Assembly: GCA_045106175.1 (NCBI GenBank)
Contig: JBGCEF010000033.1
Span: forward strand, 42,179-106,178
Origin: TMED27 sp045106175
Lineage (GTDB): Bacteria; Pseudomonadota; Alphaproteobacteria; Micavibrionales; Micavibrionaceae
Direction: 5' to 3'
DNA: 64,000 nucleotides
In this document: positions 8,536 to 16,658 of the stretch, one piece after another
Position numbering within the stretch: position 1 is the stretch's first letter
Layout of the letters: every line of letters begins with the position of its first letter
Notes under the pieces: model-generated
Told to the model about the DNA's origin: nothing
The model's input: only the letters and a program-made list of their open reading frames with translations
Database searches by the model: none
Program-made: the position numbers and the translations under genes

Positions 8536-10032
8536 ATGCATTACTTTTACAAATCCCCACAGTCTAATATTTTACGCAGTCTTTTTGGCTTGCGTGAGCG
8601 TTACTTGTTTACGCGCAACAATCGTCTTCGTTTAAGATACAGTGCGACTGGTCTTTCATGTGTGCTTGCTGCGTTTGTTCTTTTGGGCCCGCAGTTGACG
8701 CAATCTGATGAGGAGCGTCATTCAGTTAGTGCGGATCAGAGTGTTGCATTGATTGAACCTGCTGCTGGCGTTTCTATTATTGATCAGGGCGGTGAAGAGC
8801 AAAATTTGCAGGTATTTTTATCGGATAGTTTGAAGGCGCGCATTTCCGATTCTATGCGTGCGGCGCCTGATATTCTTAAAAAGGCTGAAAAGCCAGTGTT
8901 GCATCGCAAGGTTTCTGTTGGAAGTGGGCAGACGATTGCGGGTGTTTTGCAAGAAGTTGGTGTTGGTAAAAATGATACATTTTATGCAGTGAAAGCGTTG
9001 GGTGAGCATTTTGATCCCCGTCGCGTGCGTTCCGGTCAAAAGCTTGATGTGCATTTTAAGAGTTTGGATGACGGGCAGCTTGGATTTGATCGTCTTGAGA
9101 TGAAGGTTTCTCCTGTTAAAGAGATTTTGGTGACAAAAAAAGCGGATGAGAATTTTTCATCCGAGCTTGTTGAACAAGAACTTCAGCGTAGAGTTTATGG
9201 TCGTATTGCAAAGATTGAGACATCGCTTTACGGGTCTGCAGCGCGAGCAGATATTCCTTCGCCGATTATTGCGGAGATGATCCGTATTTATTCTTGGAAT
9301 TTTGATTTTCAACGTGATATTCGCCGTGGTGATCAGGTTCAGGTGATGTATGAAGCCTTTGAGACGGAAGATGGTGAATTCGCGAAATTCGGGAAAATCT
9401 TATTTGCGAATTTGAAGAATGGTAATAGTGAAACACCGATCTACCGTTTTGAGATGGCTAATGGACGTGTTGATTATTTTGAACCGGATGGGACCAGTGT
9501 TCGTAAGACATTGATGAAAACACCGGTTGATGGCGCGCGCATTTCTTCTGGTTTTGGTATGCGCCGTCATCCTATTCTTGGTTATAACAAAATGCATAAA
9601 GGGGTAGATTTTGCAGCCCCCACAGGAACACCAATTTACGCGGCTGGCGACGGTGTGGTTGAGCATGTCGGTCGCAGAGGGGCGTACGGTAAATATATTC
9701 GTTTGCGTCATAATTCGAAATTAAAGACGGCCTATGCGCATTTGCACAAATATAAAAAAGGTTTGAGCGCAGGCAAGAGTGTTAAGCAAGGCGATGTGAT
9801 TGGTTATGTTGGATCAACAGGACGATCAACTGGTCCGCATCTTCATTATGAAGTCCTTGTAAATGGTACCCAGGTTAATCCACGAAGTGTCAAATTGCCA
9901 ACTGGTGAGATCTTAAGAGGTCAGGAATTAGATAAATTTAAAGCTATGGTTCGCAATCTTGATCGTGAATATGTTTCATTGACGAAGGGTCTTCGTTTTG
10001 CCTCTTGGTCTTTATCGGATGACCGTAGTTAA
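8536..10032 (+). CDS. M23-family peptidoglycan endopeptidase
   Basis: The 498-residue protein has one N-terminal membrane anchor (about residues 33-52), a long periplasmic region that includes an OapA/LysM-like segment (SVGSGQTIAGVLQEVGVG), and a C-terminal lysostaphin-type peptidase domain (about 335-440). Zinc ligands are visible in HPILGYNKMHKGVDF (H and D), and the catalytic/ligand histidines in AYAHLHKY and GPHLHYEV. This is the order of MepM-like enzymes, which cut peptide cross-links to let the wall expand. All metal ligands are present, so it should be active rather than a degenerate LytM factor. Its end overlaps the convergent SURF1 gene by four bases. Confidence 0.9.
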   Translation: MHYFYKSPQSNILRSLFGLRERYLFTRNNRLRLRYSATGLSCVLAAFVLLGPQLTQSDEERHSVSADQSVALIEPAAGVSIIDQGGEEQNLQVFLSDSLKARISDSMRAAPDILKKAEKPVLHRKVSVGSGQTIAGVLQEVGVGKNDTFYAVKALGEHFDPRRVRSGQKLDVHFKSLDDGQLGFDRLEMKVSPVKEILVTKKADENFSSELVEQELQRRVYGRIAKIETSLYGSAARADIPSPIIAEMIRIYSWNFDFQRDIRRGDQVQVMYEAFETEDGEFAKFGKILFANLKNGNSETPIYRFEMANGRVDYFEPDGTSVRKTLMKTPVDGARISSGFGMRRHPILGYNKMHKGVDFAAPTGTPIYAAGDGVVEHVGRRGAYGKYIRLRHNSKLKTAYAHLHKYKKGLSAGKSVKQGDVIGYVGSTGRSTGPHLHYEVLVNGTQVNPRSVKLPTGEILRGQELDKFKAMVRNLDREYVSLTKGLRFASWSLSDDRS

Positions 10033-10727
10033 GATTTTTTTCCAAAAAACCGTAATCCATAAATCAAAATTAAACTAGCTGCGAGTGTGAACCAGAAAAA
10101 CGCATATTGTGCGTGATTATTATTTGGTGACCATTTTTCGTTGCTTGGGAATGACCCTTTTAATGGTGGTTTGGCGTGATCAGCGAAAAGTATGAATGGG
10201 ATCGCGCTGCCTAAATTTTTAGCGTTTGCGATTTGCTCAATATCGTATCTGTACCAAATGTCGTTTGAAGGGTCGTTTTCAGGGATGAAATTATTCCAGG
10301 TTGAGCTCCTTGCGAGGCCTTTGAAGGTTATGGTCTGTCCGTTTAGCTCATTCAGTGGGTGTTGTCTGATGTCTTGGGTACTTGGGTTAAAACCTAGATC
10401 AACAAGAAGCATTCCTTGCATTGTTTTTACTGGTGTGACGATGGTATGTCCGCCGATACTGTCTTGGACGTGGTGGCCAAATGGGATTGATTGATCGAAT
10501 AAGAATTTACCGCTTATTTGCCCATAGGCGAAATCCTCTTCATTTATCGTGCTGAAATTTAACTCTTTGCTATTGTCTGAGGCATAGGCGGTTTCTAGTT
10601 TTTCTATGATATCATTTTTCCACGCCATGCGCTTAATTTGCCAGCTACCGAGCGCGCATAGAATGATGAAGCCAAGACATGTAAACAATGTTGCCCATAA
10701 TGGAATTGAACGAGGTTTTTGTGTCAT
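10029..10727 (-). CDS. SURF1-family cytochrome oxidase assembly protein
   Basis: The 232-residue protein has two membrane helices, one near the N terminus (about 11-30) and one at the C terminus (about 208-226), with a periplasmic domain between them, the SURF1 topology. Typical pieces are LGSWQIKRMAWKND, GHTIVTPVKT and LVDLGFNP. SURF1 helps place heme a in subunit I of aa3-type oxidase. It is the last gene of the oxidase cluster and follows the DUF983 gene with a gap of three bases, so coupling is likely. Confidence 0.88.
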   Translation of the reverse strand: MTQKPRSIPLWATLFTCLGFIILCALGSWQIKRMAWKNDIIEKLETAYASDNSKELNFSTINEEDFAYGQISGKFLFDQSIPFGHHVQDSIGGHTIVTPVKTMQGMLLVDLGFNPSTQDIRQHPLNELNGQTITFKGLARSSTWNNFIPENDPSNDIWYRYDIEQIANAKNLGSAIPFILFADHAKPPLKGSFPSNEKWSPNNNHAQYAFFWFTLAASLILIYGLRFFGKKS

Positions 10728-10730
10728 ATG

Positions 10731-11084
10731 TTATTCCCAATCATTGGGCCGGTGTTTGAATTGAAGCGCGATAATATATGCTTTTAATGGTTTAAGTGTC
10801 AGTATGATTAAGATTAAGGTGCAGACGCCCCATATTAAACCATGGAGCCATAAGGGCCATGTTAATAAGCGATCAGCGATAAGAGCTATTGGTACAATAA
10901 GCGAGCCGAGAATAAATGTCAGAAATACTGCTGGGCCGTCTGCGCTATCATTTTTTGTGAAATCCAGATTACAATTTTGGCACTGATCCAGCAATGTTAG
11001 ATCAAATCTTGATTTATACAAATCGCCTGTTTTGCATCTTGGGCATTTGCAGGCTAGACCTGTTTTGATGAGGTCTAGATCCAT
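10731..11084 (-). CDS. DUF983 family membrane protein with zinc ribbon
   Basis: The 117-residue protein starts with two CxxC pairs (CKCPRCKTG and DQCQNC), likely a zinc ribbon, followed by two membrane helices (about 50-70 and 78-98). DUF983 proteins are standard companions of the ctaB-ctaG-ctaE cluster in alphaproteobacteria; their role in oxidase biogenesis is not settled. The gene lies between ctaE and surf1 on the same strand. Confidence 0.85.
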   Translation of the reverse strand: MDLDLIKTGLACKCPRCKTGDLYKSRFDLTLLDQCQNCNLDFTKNDSADGPAVFLTFILGSLIVPIALIADRLLTWPLWLHGLIWGVCTLILIILTLKPLKAYIIALQFKHRPNDWE

Positions 11085-11111
11085 TTGTTAGTCCGCTCTT
11101 TATAATCTATT

Positions 11112-12035
11112 TTATTCCGCGGGGACTGCACGTGGTGCACCCCTTAACAATTCTAGTTCGCTGTGGTCAACGCCGATTGCGCCCCACCAGTAGACAGCGA
11201 TAAAGAGGAATAGCCATACAACGTCAACAAAGTGCCAATACCAAGCTGCCGCTTCGAAGCCGAAGTGTTTTTCTGCGGTGAAGTGGTTGTTAGCCATTCG
11301 CCACCAGCATACGCCGAGGAATATCGTTCCCACTAAGACGTGGAAGCCGTGGAAACCAGTGGCCATAAAGAATGTTGATGAGTAAATACCGTCTGTAAAA
11401 CCAAAATGTACATGACCGTATTCATAGATTTGGAAACATAAGAAAAAGAATCCTAAACCAACGGTGATTCCGAGGGCTTTTGAGGCTTCTTTGATATTAT
11501 TGTGCAAGATTTCATGGTGCGCCCATGTACATGTACAGCCCGATAGCAAAAGAATCATTGTCATCATAAATGGAAGATCAAACGCTGGAATTGTTTCTAT
11601 ATTTTCAGGAGGCCAAACAAAATTTATGGCTTCTGTTGGGAATAAGGATGCGTTAAAGAAGGCCCAAAAAAATGCAACGAAGAACATTAATTCTGATGCG
11701 ATAAATAAAACCATGCCGTAACGAAAGCCAATTTCTGCGATGGGTGTATGGGCTTTTTCGACGACAGCCTCGTATATGACATCTTTCCACCAAAAGAACA
11801 TACAAATTAAAATGGCTATAAGACCAAACATTGGGCCCCATGGGAATGGTGCGTCTATTGGTTCACCGCTGAGTTGAGATGCGTTAAGGGCTTCGCGATA
11901 GGTTGGGAAATACAAAACCATTAAAAGGCAGAAAAACCCGGCTGCGAATGAGCTTGCTAACGGCCAAACATTGGGGCGCAAAATATGATAGGGGTGGGGT
12001 TTTCCCGTTGTGGTGTATTCAATATTTTCAGCCAT
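11112..12035 (-). CDS. ctaE: Cytochrome c oxidase subunit III
   Basis: The 307-residue protein has seven membrane helices and the typical subunit III sequence: HPYHILRPNVWPL at the start, FRYGMVLFIASELMFFVAFF in the middle, FHGFHVLVGTIFLG and WYWHFVDVVWLFLF toward the end. Subunit III lacks metal centres and stabilises proton uptake in the aa3 oxidase complex. It contains an extra segment (residues about 35-60, TYREALNASQLSGEPI) between helices 1 and 2 that is also seen in other alphaproteobacterial versions. It follows ctaG after 41 bases. Confidence 0.95.
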   Translation of the reverse strand: MAENIEYTTTGKPHPYHILRPNVWPLASSFAAGFFCLLMVLYFPTYREALNASQLSGEPIDAPFPWGPMFGLIAILICMFFWWKDVIYEAVVEKAHTPIAEIGFRYGMVLFIASELMFFVAFFWAFFNASLFPTEAINFVWPPENIETIPAFDLPFMMTMILLLSGCTCTWAHHEILHNNIKEASKALGITVGLGFFFLCFQIYEYGHVHFGFTDGIYSSTFFMATGFHGFHVLVGTIFLGVCWWRMANNHFTAEKHFGFEAAAWYWHFVDVVWLFLFIAVYWWGAIGVDHSELELLRGAPRAVPAE

Positions 12036-12076
12036 GGCTCGGTTATCTCTTAGAAGTTATATATTACTATGAAGGC

Positions 12077-12697
12077 TTAGTTGATTTGCTGTTCCAAATC
12101 AACAGTTTCATCATTGTAAAAGGCTTCCATGGCTTGATCAAGTTCTTCTGATTGTGCGGTGAAAAAAGTGTACGAGAGCGTGATGGTATCTATGTCTTGC
12201 ATGAGTGGGTCATCATTCATTGCCGGATCGATATAAAACATGACTGGCATGTCGACATATTCTTTGGGGCTTAGAATTTGTTCATCAAAGCAAAAGCATT
12301 GGATTTTGTGGAAGTATTTTCCAACCTTTAATGGGGTCACATTATAGACAGCGGTTCCGCCAGTGGGGGTCATGGCTTTGTTATATGCACTGTATGCGGT
12401 GAGGCCGCGTTGGCCTAGTTTAACGGTTATTTCCCTTTGTTCGGGTTTAAAGTCCCAAGGGAGGTTGCGATTTGTTTCGGCGTTGAACTTGACGGTAACT
12501 TCGCGGTCCAAAATTACATCAGGTAGCTCTGTTGCGACCTGTGTTGTTCCGGCGAAACCAGTGACGCGGCAAAAAAGGTTGTATAGAGGGACGAATGCAT
12601 AAGACAGTGCGATCATGCCAACGACAAGTCCAAGGATTGTTAGCCCTAGGCGCGCATTTTTGCGAGATTGTTCTGCGTGGAGGTCATTATCCATCAT
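12077..12697 (-). CDS. ctaG: Cytochrome c oxidase assembly protein CtaG (Cox11, CuB delivery)
   Basis: The 206-residue protein has a short cytoplasmic N terminus, one membrane helix (about 19-40, with the LYNLFCRVTGFAGTTQ continuation) and a periplasmic domain holding the copper-binding CFCF motif (FHKIQCFCFDEQIL near residue 133) and PVMFYIDP. Cox11/CtaG delivers copper to the CuB site of subunit I. Two ATG codons stand in tandem at the start (12697 and 12694), and no Shine-Dalgarno is seen; instead an inverted repeat ends at the start codon. The protein extends at the C terminus with an acidic helix (SEELDQAMEAFYND). Confidence 0.93.
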   Translation of the reverse strand: MMDNDLHAEQSRKNARLGLTILGLVVGMIALSYAFVPLYNLFCRVTGFAGTTQVATELPDVILDREVTVKFNAETNRNLPWDFKPEQREITVKLGQRGLTAYSAYNKAMTPTGGTAVYNVTPLKVGKYFHKIQCFCFDEQILSPKEYVDMPVMFYIDPAMNDDPLMQDIDTITLSYTFFTAQSEELDQAMEAFYNDETVDLEQQIN

Positions 12698-12729
12698 ACC
12701 AATATATATAGTGAAAAAATTGTTGGTAT
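12696..12729 (-). promoter_or_regulatory. Hairpin touching the ctaG start codon
   Basis: ATACCAA (12696-12702) and TTGGTAT (12723-12729) are perfect inverted copies with 20 bases between them. On the minus-strand transcript the second arm overlaps the first ATG of ctaG, and no Shine-Dalgarno is present nearby, so the stem could limit initiation. Confidence 0.35.
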
Positions 12730-12762
12730 CAATCGTTGCTTAATAAGATTATTCGAAGGGTA

Positions 12763-13068
12763 TTACTTGGCAACAAGATCATTGTCATGGTTGCGTTCGT
12801 TGTTCAGGTCAGCGAGCTTTTTGTCATAGCGTTTACGGCTTTCGATCATTGGCTCAGCATATTGTTTTCTGCGTTCATCAATCGCTTTTCTAAACTCGAT
12901 GCGGCTTTTGCGATATTCAAATTGACGATCATATATTTCATTACATGAATCGATAGCTTCACCGGCTGAGTCTGTATCAATGGATTGTCCGCATGAATCT
13001 TGTGCGTTTGCATGTATTGGTGCGAATGCTGCGAATAGAATTATGGCTAAGAGTGAGAGACGAATCAT
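12763..13068 (-). CDS. Small secreted protein inside the cox cluster
   Basis: The 101-residue product has a signal peptide (MIRLSLLAIILFAAFAPIHANA) and a mature part with two cysteines (DSCGQSIDTDSAGEAIDSC) followed by a highly charged, probably helical tail rich in Arg, Lys and Glu. I recognise no family. It lies between the CoxF-like gene and ctaG on the same strand, 65 bases upstream of ctaG, so it may be a local oxidase-associated factor, for instance a redox or copper accessory protein; the two cysteines are the only hint. Confidence 0.55.
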   Translation of the reverse strand: MIRLSLLAIILFAAFAPIHANAQDSCGQSIDTDSAGEAIDSCNEIYDRQFEYRKSRIEFRKAIDERRKQYAEPMIESRKRYDKKLADLNNERNHDNDLVAK

Positions 13069-13141
13069 TGTGTGTAAACCTATATAGCTTTTCTAATAGT
13101 ATATCTGAAATTGCTTGTTCGATAAAGATTTTATGCTTGGT

Positions 13142-13264
13142 TTAAGCTGGGCCGGCAATACGGATCATTGTGACAATCCATATCATTGCGATAAAAGCAA
13201 AAATAATGGCCAGAATGACAAGGTTTTTATTCTTTTTTTCTTTATGCAAATCGGAATGCGGCAT
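13142..13264 (-). CDS. CoxF-like 40-residue membrane protein
   Basis: This short ORF reads MPHSDLHKEKKNKNLV, then one membrane helix (about residues 14-34), and ends IRIAGPA. A tiny single-helix protein between ctaB and ctaG is a regular feature of alphaproteobacterial oxidase operons, where it is annotated CoxF or a hypothetical oxidase protein. The position, 24 bases downstream of ctaB, and the basic N terminus followed by one helix fit that. Function in assembly is assumed from position. Confidence 0.65.
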   Translation of the reverse strand: MPHSDLHKEKKNKNLVILAIIFAFIAMIWIVTMIRIAGPA

Positions 13265-13288
13265 TTTGATCGTTCTTTTTGATAGTGG

Positions 13289-14194
13289 TTATAAGAGCAT
13301 GAGGGCTAAAAATAATGCGAATAGATAAAATACCGAATAGCCGAACATGATTTTTGCATCTTTGAAGGTGTTATCATTTTCATCGGATTTGTAAACGCGA
13401 ATAGCAGAGATTAAAAACAAGCCGCTTAATATGCTGGCTGCGATACCGTAGGATACATTTTCGAATCCTAAAAACCATGGGCTTAGTGTGATTGGGAATA
13501 ACAGTAATGTATATGCCAGCATTTGAATTTTTGTCTTTTTTGCGCCGGCGGTCACGGTCATCATTGGAATTTTTGCACGTTTGTAATCTTCGTTTGCGAA
13601 TAGTGATAAGGCCCAGAAATGTGGCGGGGTCCACATAAATATGATGGCGAACATAATGATAGGGTAAAGTGTTATATCTCCGGTTATTGCGGCCCAGCCA
13701 ATGACGGGCGGGAAAGCGCCAGCAGCACCACCAATCACAATATTTTGGGGCGTTGAGCGTTTTAACCAGATTGTATAGATTAAAACATAGAATAGATTTG
13801 CAAAGGCGAGTAACCCTGCTGCGGTCCAGTTCATAGCAACGCCCATCATCATGCATGAAAAGACAGAGAGCACGCAGCCGAATGTGAGGGCTTCGTCTGG
13901 GTTGATTTTGCCAGTTGGAATAGGGCGTTCTTTGGTTCTGTCCATGATGGCGTCAATATCACGGTCAAACCACATATTAATTGCGCCTGCTGCGCCTGCG
14001 CCCAGAGCGAGACAGAGCATTGCGACGAATGCCAAAAAAGGGTGAGTGGTTTCTAAACCTGGAGCGACCCACATGCCTGCGAAACCTGTAAAGATTACGA
14101 GGCTCATAACCTTTGGTTTGAGCAAGGCGAAATAATCAGAAACAGTGCTTTCGCTTGTTTGTGTCACGTTATTTTGTGTGAGTGTACTATCCAT
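13289..14194 (-). CDS. ctaB: Protoheme IX farnesyltransferase (heme O synthase)
   Basis: The 301-residue UbiA-superfamily membrane enzyme adds a farnesyl group to heme B to give heme O, the precursor of heme A for the oxidase. The two Mg-prenyl-diphosphate motifs are NMWFDRDIDAIMDRTKERP near residue 75 and the second Asp-rich loop DYKRAKIPMM near 200. Nine membrane segments are visible. Gene order (ctaB, small CoxF, ctaG, ctaE) is the usual one. A ctaA (heme A synthase) gene is not in the window. Confidence 0.94.
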   Translation of the reverse strand: MDSTLTQNNVTQTSESTVSDYFALLKPKVMSLVIFTGFAGMWVAPGLETTHPFLAFVAMLCLALGAGAAGAINMWFDRDIDAIMDRTKERPIPTGKINPDEALTFGCVLSVFSCMMMGVAMNWTAAGLLAFANLFYVLIYTIWLKRSTPQNIVIGGAAGAFPPVIGWAAITGDITLYPIIMFAIIFMWTPPHFWALSLFANEDYKRAKIPMMTVTAGAKKTKIQMLAYTLLLFPITLSPWFLGFENVSYGIAASILSGLFLISAIRVYKSDENDNTFKDAKIMFGYSVFYLFALFLALMLL

Positions 14195-14234
14195 TTGAGA
14201 TATATACGCTCAGCAAGTCTATTGGGCAAGGGGT

Positions 14235-14810
14235 TTAGCCGTATGATGCGCCTAAAAATGGTTTCACGTCAGCTTTTGGTTTATAACGTTCGTCATCAAA
14301 ATGTGCTTCAATGGCATAGCGAAGACGGCCGACTTCGCCTGCGTTTTCGACTGATCCTGTTGAATTTGGTCCGGTGTTAAAGAAATCAACGCCCATTCCT
14401 AAATCTGAGTAGCTTAGAATTGGTAGAGCGGCGATGACGTGTTGAAGTTCGCGTGCCATATCGTTGAGGCCCATGTCGCTGAATTCTTGTGCGAATTCAG
14501 ATAGTGTGCGTTCGATGATAGCTGTGCTCTCACCATCTAGATGATCATATATATAATCTAAGACTTGGCCATGGGGTGTTCCGTTGAGGATGAGTGAGAA
14601 GACTTGTTGTTTGAGGCTTTGCGCATATGGGTTGAGGACTAATTCTTCAACGCCTGCCGTTGTCTCTGCGTTTTCTGCAATGTCTTTTATAGTTTCGAAT
14701 GTTGTTTTTCTTGTGCCCGTGAGTGCGCCAGCCTGTTCAAAATTATTGGACAGGGTGATTGTTCCAAAGTTACTTGGTTCATAGTCAGTGTGCGCGTAAC
14801 TATTTAACAT
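14235..14810 (-). CDS. Unrecognised 191-residue protein within the cox cluster
   Basis: The product is soluble and acidic, starting MLNSYAHTDYEPSNFG and ending KPFLGASYG, with no signal peptide, membrane helix or cysteine. It sits between ctaD and ctaB, but the ctaD terminator at 14892-14918 separates it from ctaD, so it likely has its own promoter. I know no family for it. The start codon has no Shine-Dalgarno and directly follows a nested inverted repeat (14812-14854). Codon use looks like that of its neighbours. Confidence 0.7.
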   Translation of the reverse strand: MLNSYAHTDYEPSNFGTITLSNNFEQAGALTGTRKTTFETIKDIAENAETTAGVEELVLNPYAQSLKQQVFSLILNGTPHGQVLDYIYDHLDGESTAIIERTLSEFAQEFSDMGLNDMARELQHVIAALPILSYSDLGMGVDFFNTGPNSTGSVENAGEVGRLRYAIEAHFDDERYKPKADVKPFLGASYG

Positions 14811-14811
14811 G

Positions 14812-14854
14812 TAATTTTATTAGCACTTTGTGCTATTAAATGCAAATAAAATTA
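14812..14854 (-). promoter_or_regulatory. Nested hairpin at the start codon of the unknown cox-cluster gene
   Basis: TAATTTTATT (14812-14821) and AATAAAATTA (14845-14854) are perfect inverted copies. A second palindrome, TAGCAC-TTT-GTGCTA (14821-14835), lies inside. The outer arm ends one base from the ATG on the minus strand. It may be an RNA hairpin that controls initiation or a DNA operator. Confidence 0.4.
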
Positions 14855-14891
14855 TCATTTAGAGTTCTCTAATATGCAGGCTTCAGAGTAT

Positions 14892-14918
14892 AAAAAACCC
14901 CGCATTGAGCGGGGCTTT
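14892..14918 (-). terminator. Rho-independent terminator after ctaD
   Basis: CCCCGC and GCGGGG pair over a five-base loop, and on the minus strand the stem is followed by six T residues (A892-897 on the plus strand). It lies 20 bases beyond the ctaD stop codon and would separate coxB-ctaD from the rest of the cluster. Confidence 0.88.
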
Positions 14919-14938
14919 TGGCTTAATTAATGTTCTGC

Positions 14939-16618
14939 CTATTTTACTTTTGGCTGAATTTCGAATTGATGGAATGGGGGTGGTGACGATACTGTCCATT
15001 CTAATGTCATGGATTGTGGTTGTGCATTCCAATAATTATCTTCGACTTTGCGTCCTCTTAATAGTGTGTAGAAGACAACGAAGATGAAAAATAGTGTTGC
15101 TAATCCAGTTAAGTAAGAGCCGTAAGAGGAAATGAGATTCCATCCAGCAAAGGCATCGGGGTAATCGATGTAGCGGCGCGGCATTCCCTGTAGCCCTAAG
15201 AAGTGCTGCGGGAAGAAGATGGCGTTAACACCGATAAATGTTAACCAGAAATGCGTTGCGCCCATCCATTCGGGATATTGGCGCCCTGAGATTTTGCCAA
15301 TCCAGTAATAGAATCCAGCGAAAAGAGCAAAAACTGCACCGAGTGATAGAACGTAGTGGAAGTGCGCTACCACATAATAGGTGTCGTGAAGTGCTATTGT
15401 CATTCCTGCGTTTGCCAGAACAACGCCAGTAACACCGCCAACGGTGAATAGGAAGATGAAACCGATTGCCCAAAGCATGGGTGTTTTAAATTGGATTGAT
15501 CCGCCCCACATAGTTGCTATCCACGAGAAGATTTTGATCCCTGTTGGGACCGCGATGATCAAGGTTGCCGCTGTGAAGTATGCGCGGGTGTTGACGTCTA
15601 AGCCGACTGTATACATGTGGTGCGCCCACACAACAAAACCGACAAAGCCGATTGCGACCATCGCATAGGCCATCCCTAAGTAACCAAATATTGGTTTTTG
15701 GGAGAATGTGGAGACGATGTGAGACACGATACCGAACGCAGGCAAGATCATAATATATACTTCGGGGTGCCCAAAGAACCAGAACAAGTGCTGATACAAA
15801 AGCGGGTCACCGCCGCCTTCAGGGTTGAAGAAGGCTGTTCCGAAGTTACGGTCGGTTAAAAGCATTGTGATCGCACCACCAAGTACGGGAACCGCGAGTA
15901 CGAGCAAGAATGCCGTCACAAGCATCGCCCATACAAAGAGTGGCATTTTGTGTAATGTCATACCCGGTGCGCGCATATTAAAGATTGTTGTGATGAAGTT
16001 AGCAGCACCAAGTATCGAGCTTGCGCCCGCGAGGTGAAGTGAGAAAATTGCCAGATCAACTGAAACTCCAGTATGTGTAAGCTTGCTGTCTGATAGAGGT
16101 GGGTATACGGTCCAGCCTGTTCCTGCGCCAAATCCAAAGAAGTCTTTTAGCAGCATGCCTTTGCCTTCTTCCGCCCTTTGATTGAGGGTTTCCGTCCAGT
16201 AGCTAATATCAAAGATTTCCGCGCCAATCAGTGCAGATAATAGTAAAAGTAAGAAAGCAGGTACGATTAGCCAGAATGAAATGTTATTTAAGCGTGGGAA
16301 AGCCATGTCAGGCGCGCCAATCATAAGGGGGACAAACCAGTTTCCAAAACCACCGATTAAACCTGGCATGACCACAAAGAAAACCATAATCAGTCCGTGC
16401 GCGGTGATAAATACATTCCAGAGCTGACCATTAGGGTTGCCGGCTTCGTCTGTGATGAATTGAACGCCTGGTTCTTGGAGTTCCATACGCATTAGCATTG
16501 AGAATAAACCACCAACGATACCTGCGATTATCGAGAAGATAATGTAGAGAGTACCGATATCTTTGTGGTTCGTTGACATGAACCATCGTGCGAAAAATCC
16601 GGGTGTTTCATTGGCCAT
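14939..16618 (-). CDS. ctaD: Cytochrome c oxidase subunit I (aa3 type)
   Basis: The 559-residue protein has twelve membrane helices and all heme-copper ligands: the first heme a histidine in FITAHGLIMVFF, the CuB histidine with the cross-linked tyrosine in FGHPEVYIMILP, the CuB pair VVWAHHMYTVG, and the heme a3/heme a histidines in VVAHFHYVLSLG. The K-channel and D-channel residues of A-type oxidases appear to be present. It reduces oxygen to water and pumps protons across the inner membrane. It is preceded by coxB and followed by a strong terminator. Confidence 0.97.
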   Translation of the reverse strand: MANETPGFFARWFMSTNHKDIGTLYIIFSIIAGIVGGLFSMLMRMELQEPGVQFITDEAGNPNGQLWNVFITAHGLIMVFFVVMPGLIGGFGNWFVPLMIGAPDMAFPRLNNISFWLIVPAFLLLLLSALIGAEIFDISYWTETLNQRAEEGKGMLLKDFFGFGAGTGWTVYPPLSDSKLTHTGVSVDLAIFSLHLAGASSILGAANFITTIFNMRAPGMTLHKMPLFVWAMLVTAFLLVLAVPVLGGAITMLLTDRNFGTAFFNPEGGGDPLLYQHLFWFFGHPEVYIMILPAFGIVSHIVSTFSQKPIFGYLGMAYAMVAIGFVGFVVWAHHMYTVGLDVNTRAYFTAATLIIAVPTGIKIFSWIATMWGGSIQFKTPMLWAIGFIFLFTVGGVTGVVLANAGMTIALHDTYYVVAHFHYVLSLGAVFALFAGFYYWIGKISGRQYPEWMGATHFWLTFIGVNAIFFPQHFLGLQGMPRRYIDYPDAFAGWNLISSYGSYLTGLATLFFIFVVFYTLLRGRKVEDNYWNAQPQSMTLEWTVSSPPPFHQFEIQPKVK

Positions 16619-16658
16619 TGTAGTTAATCCTTATTCTTTATCCCTTGATTTTAATATC

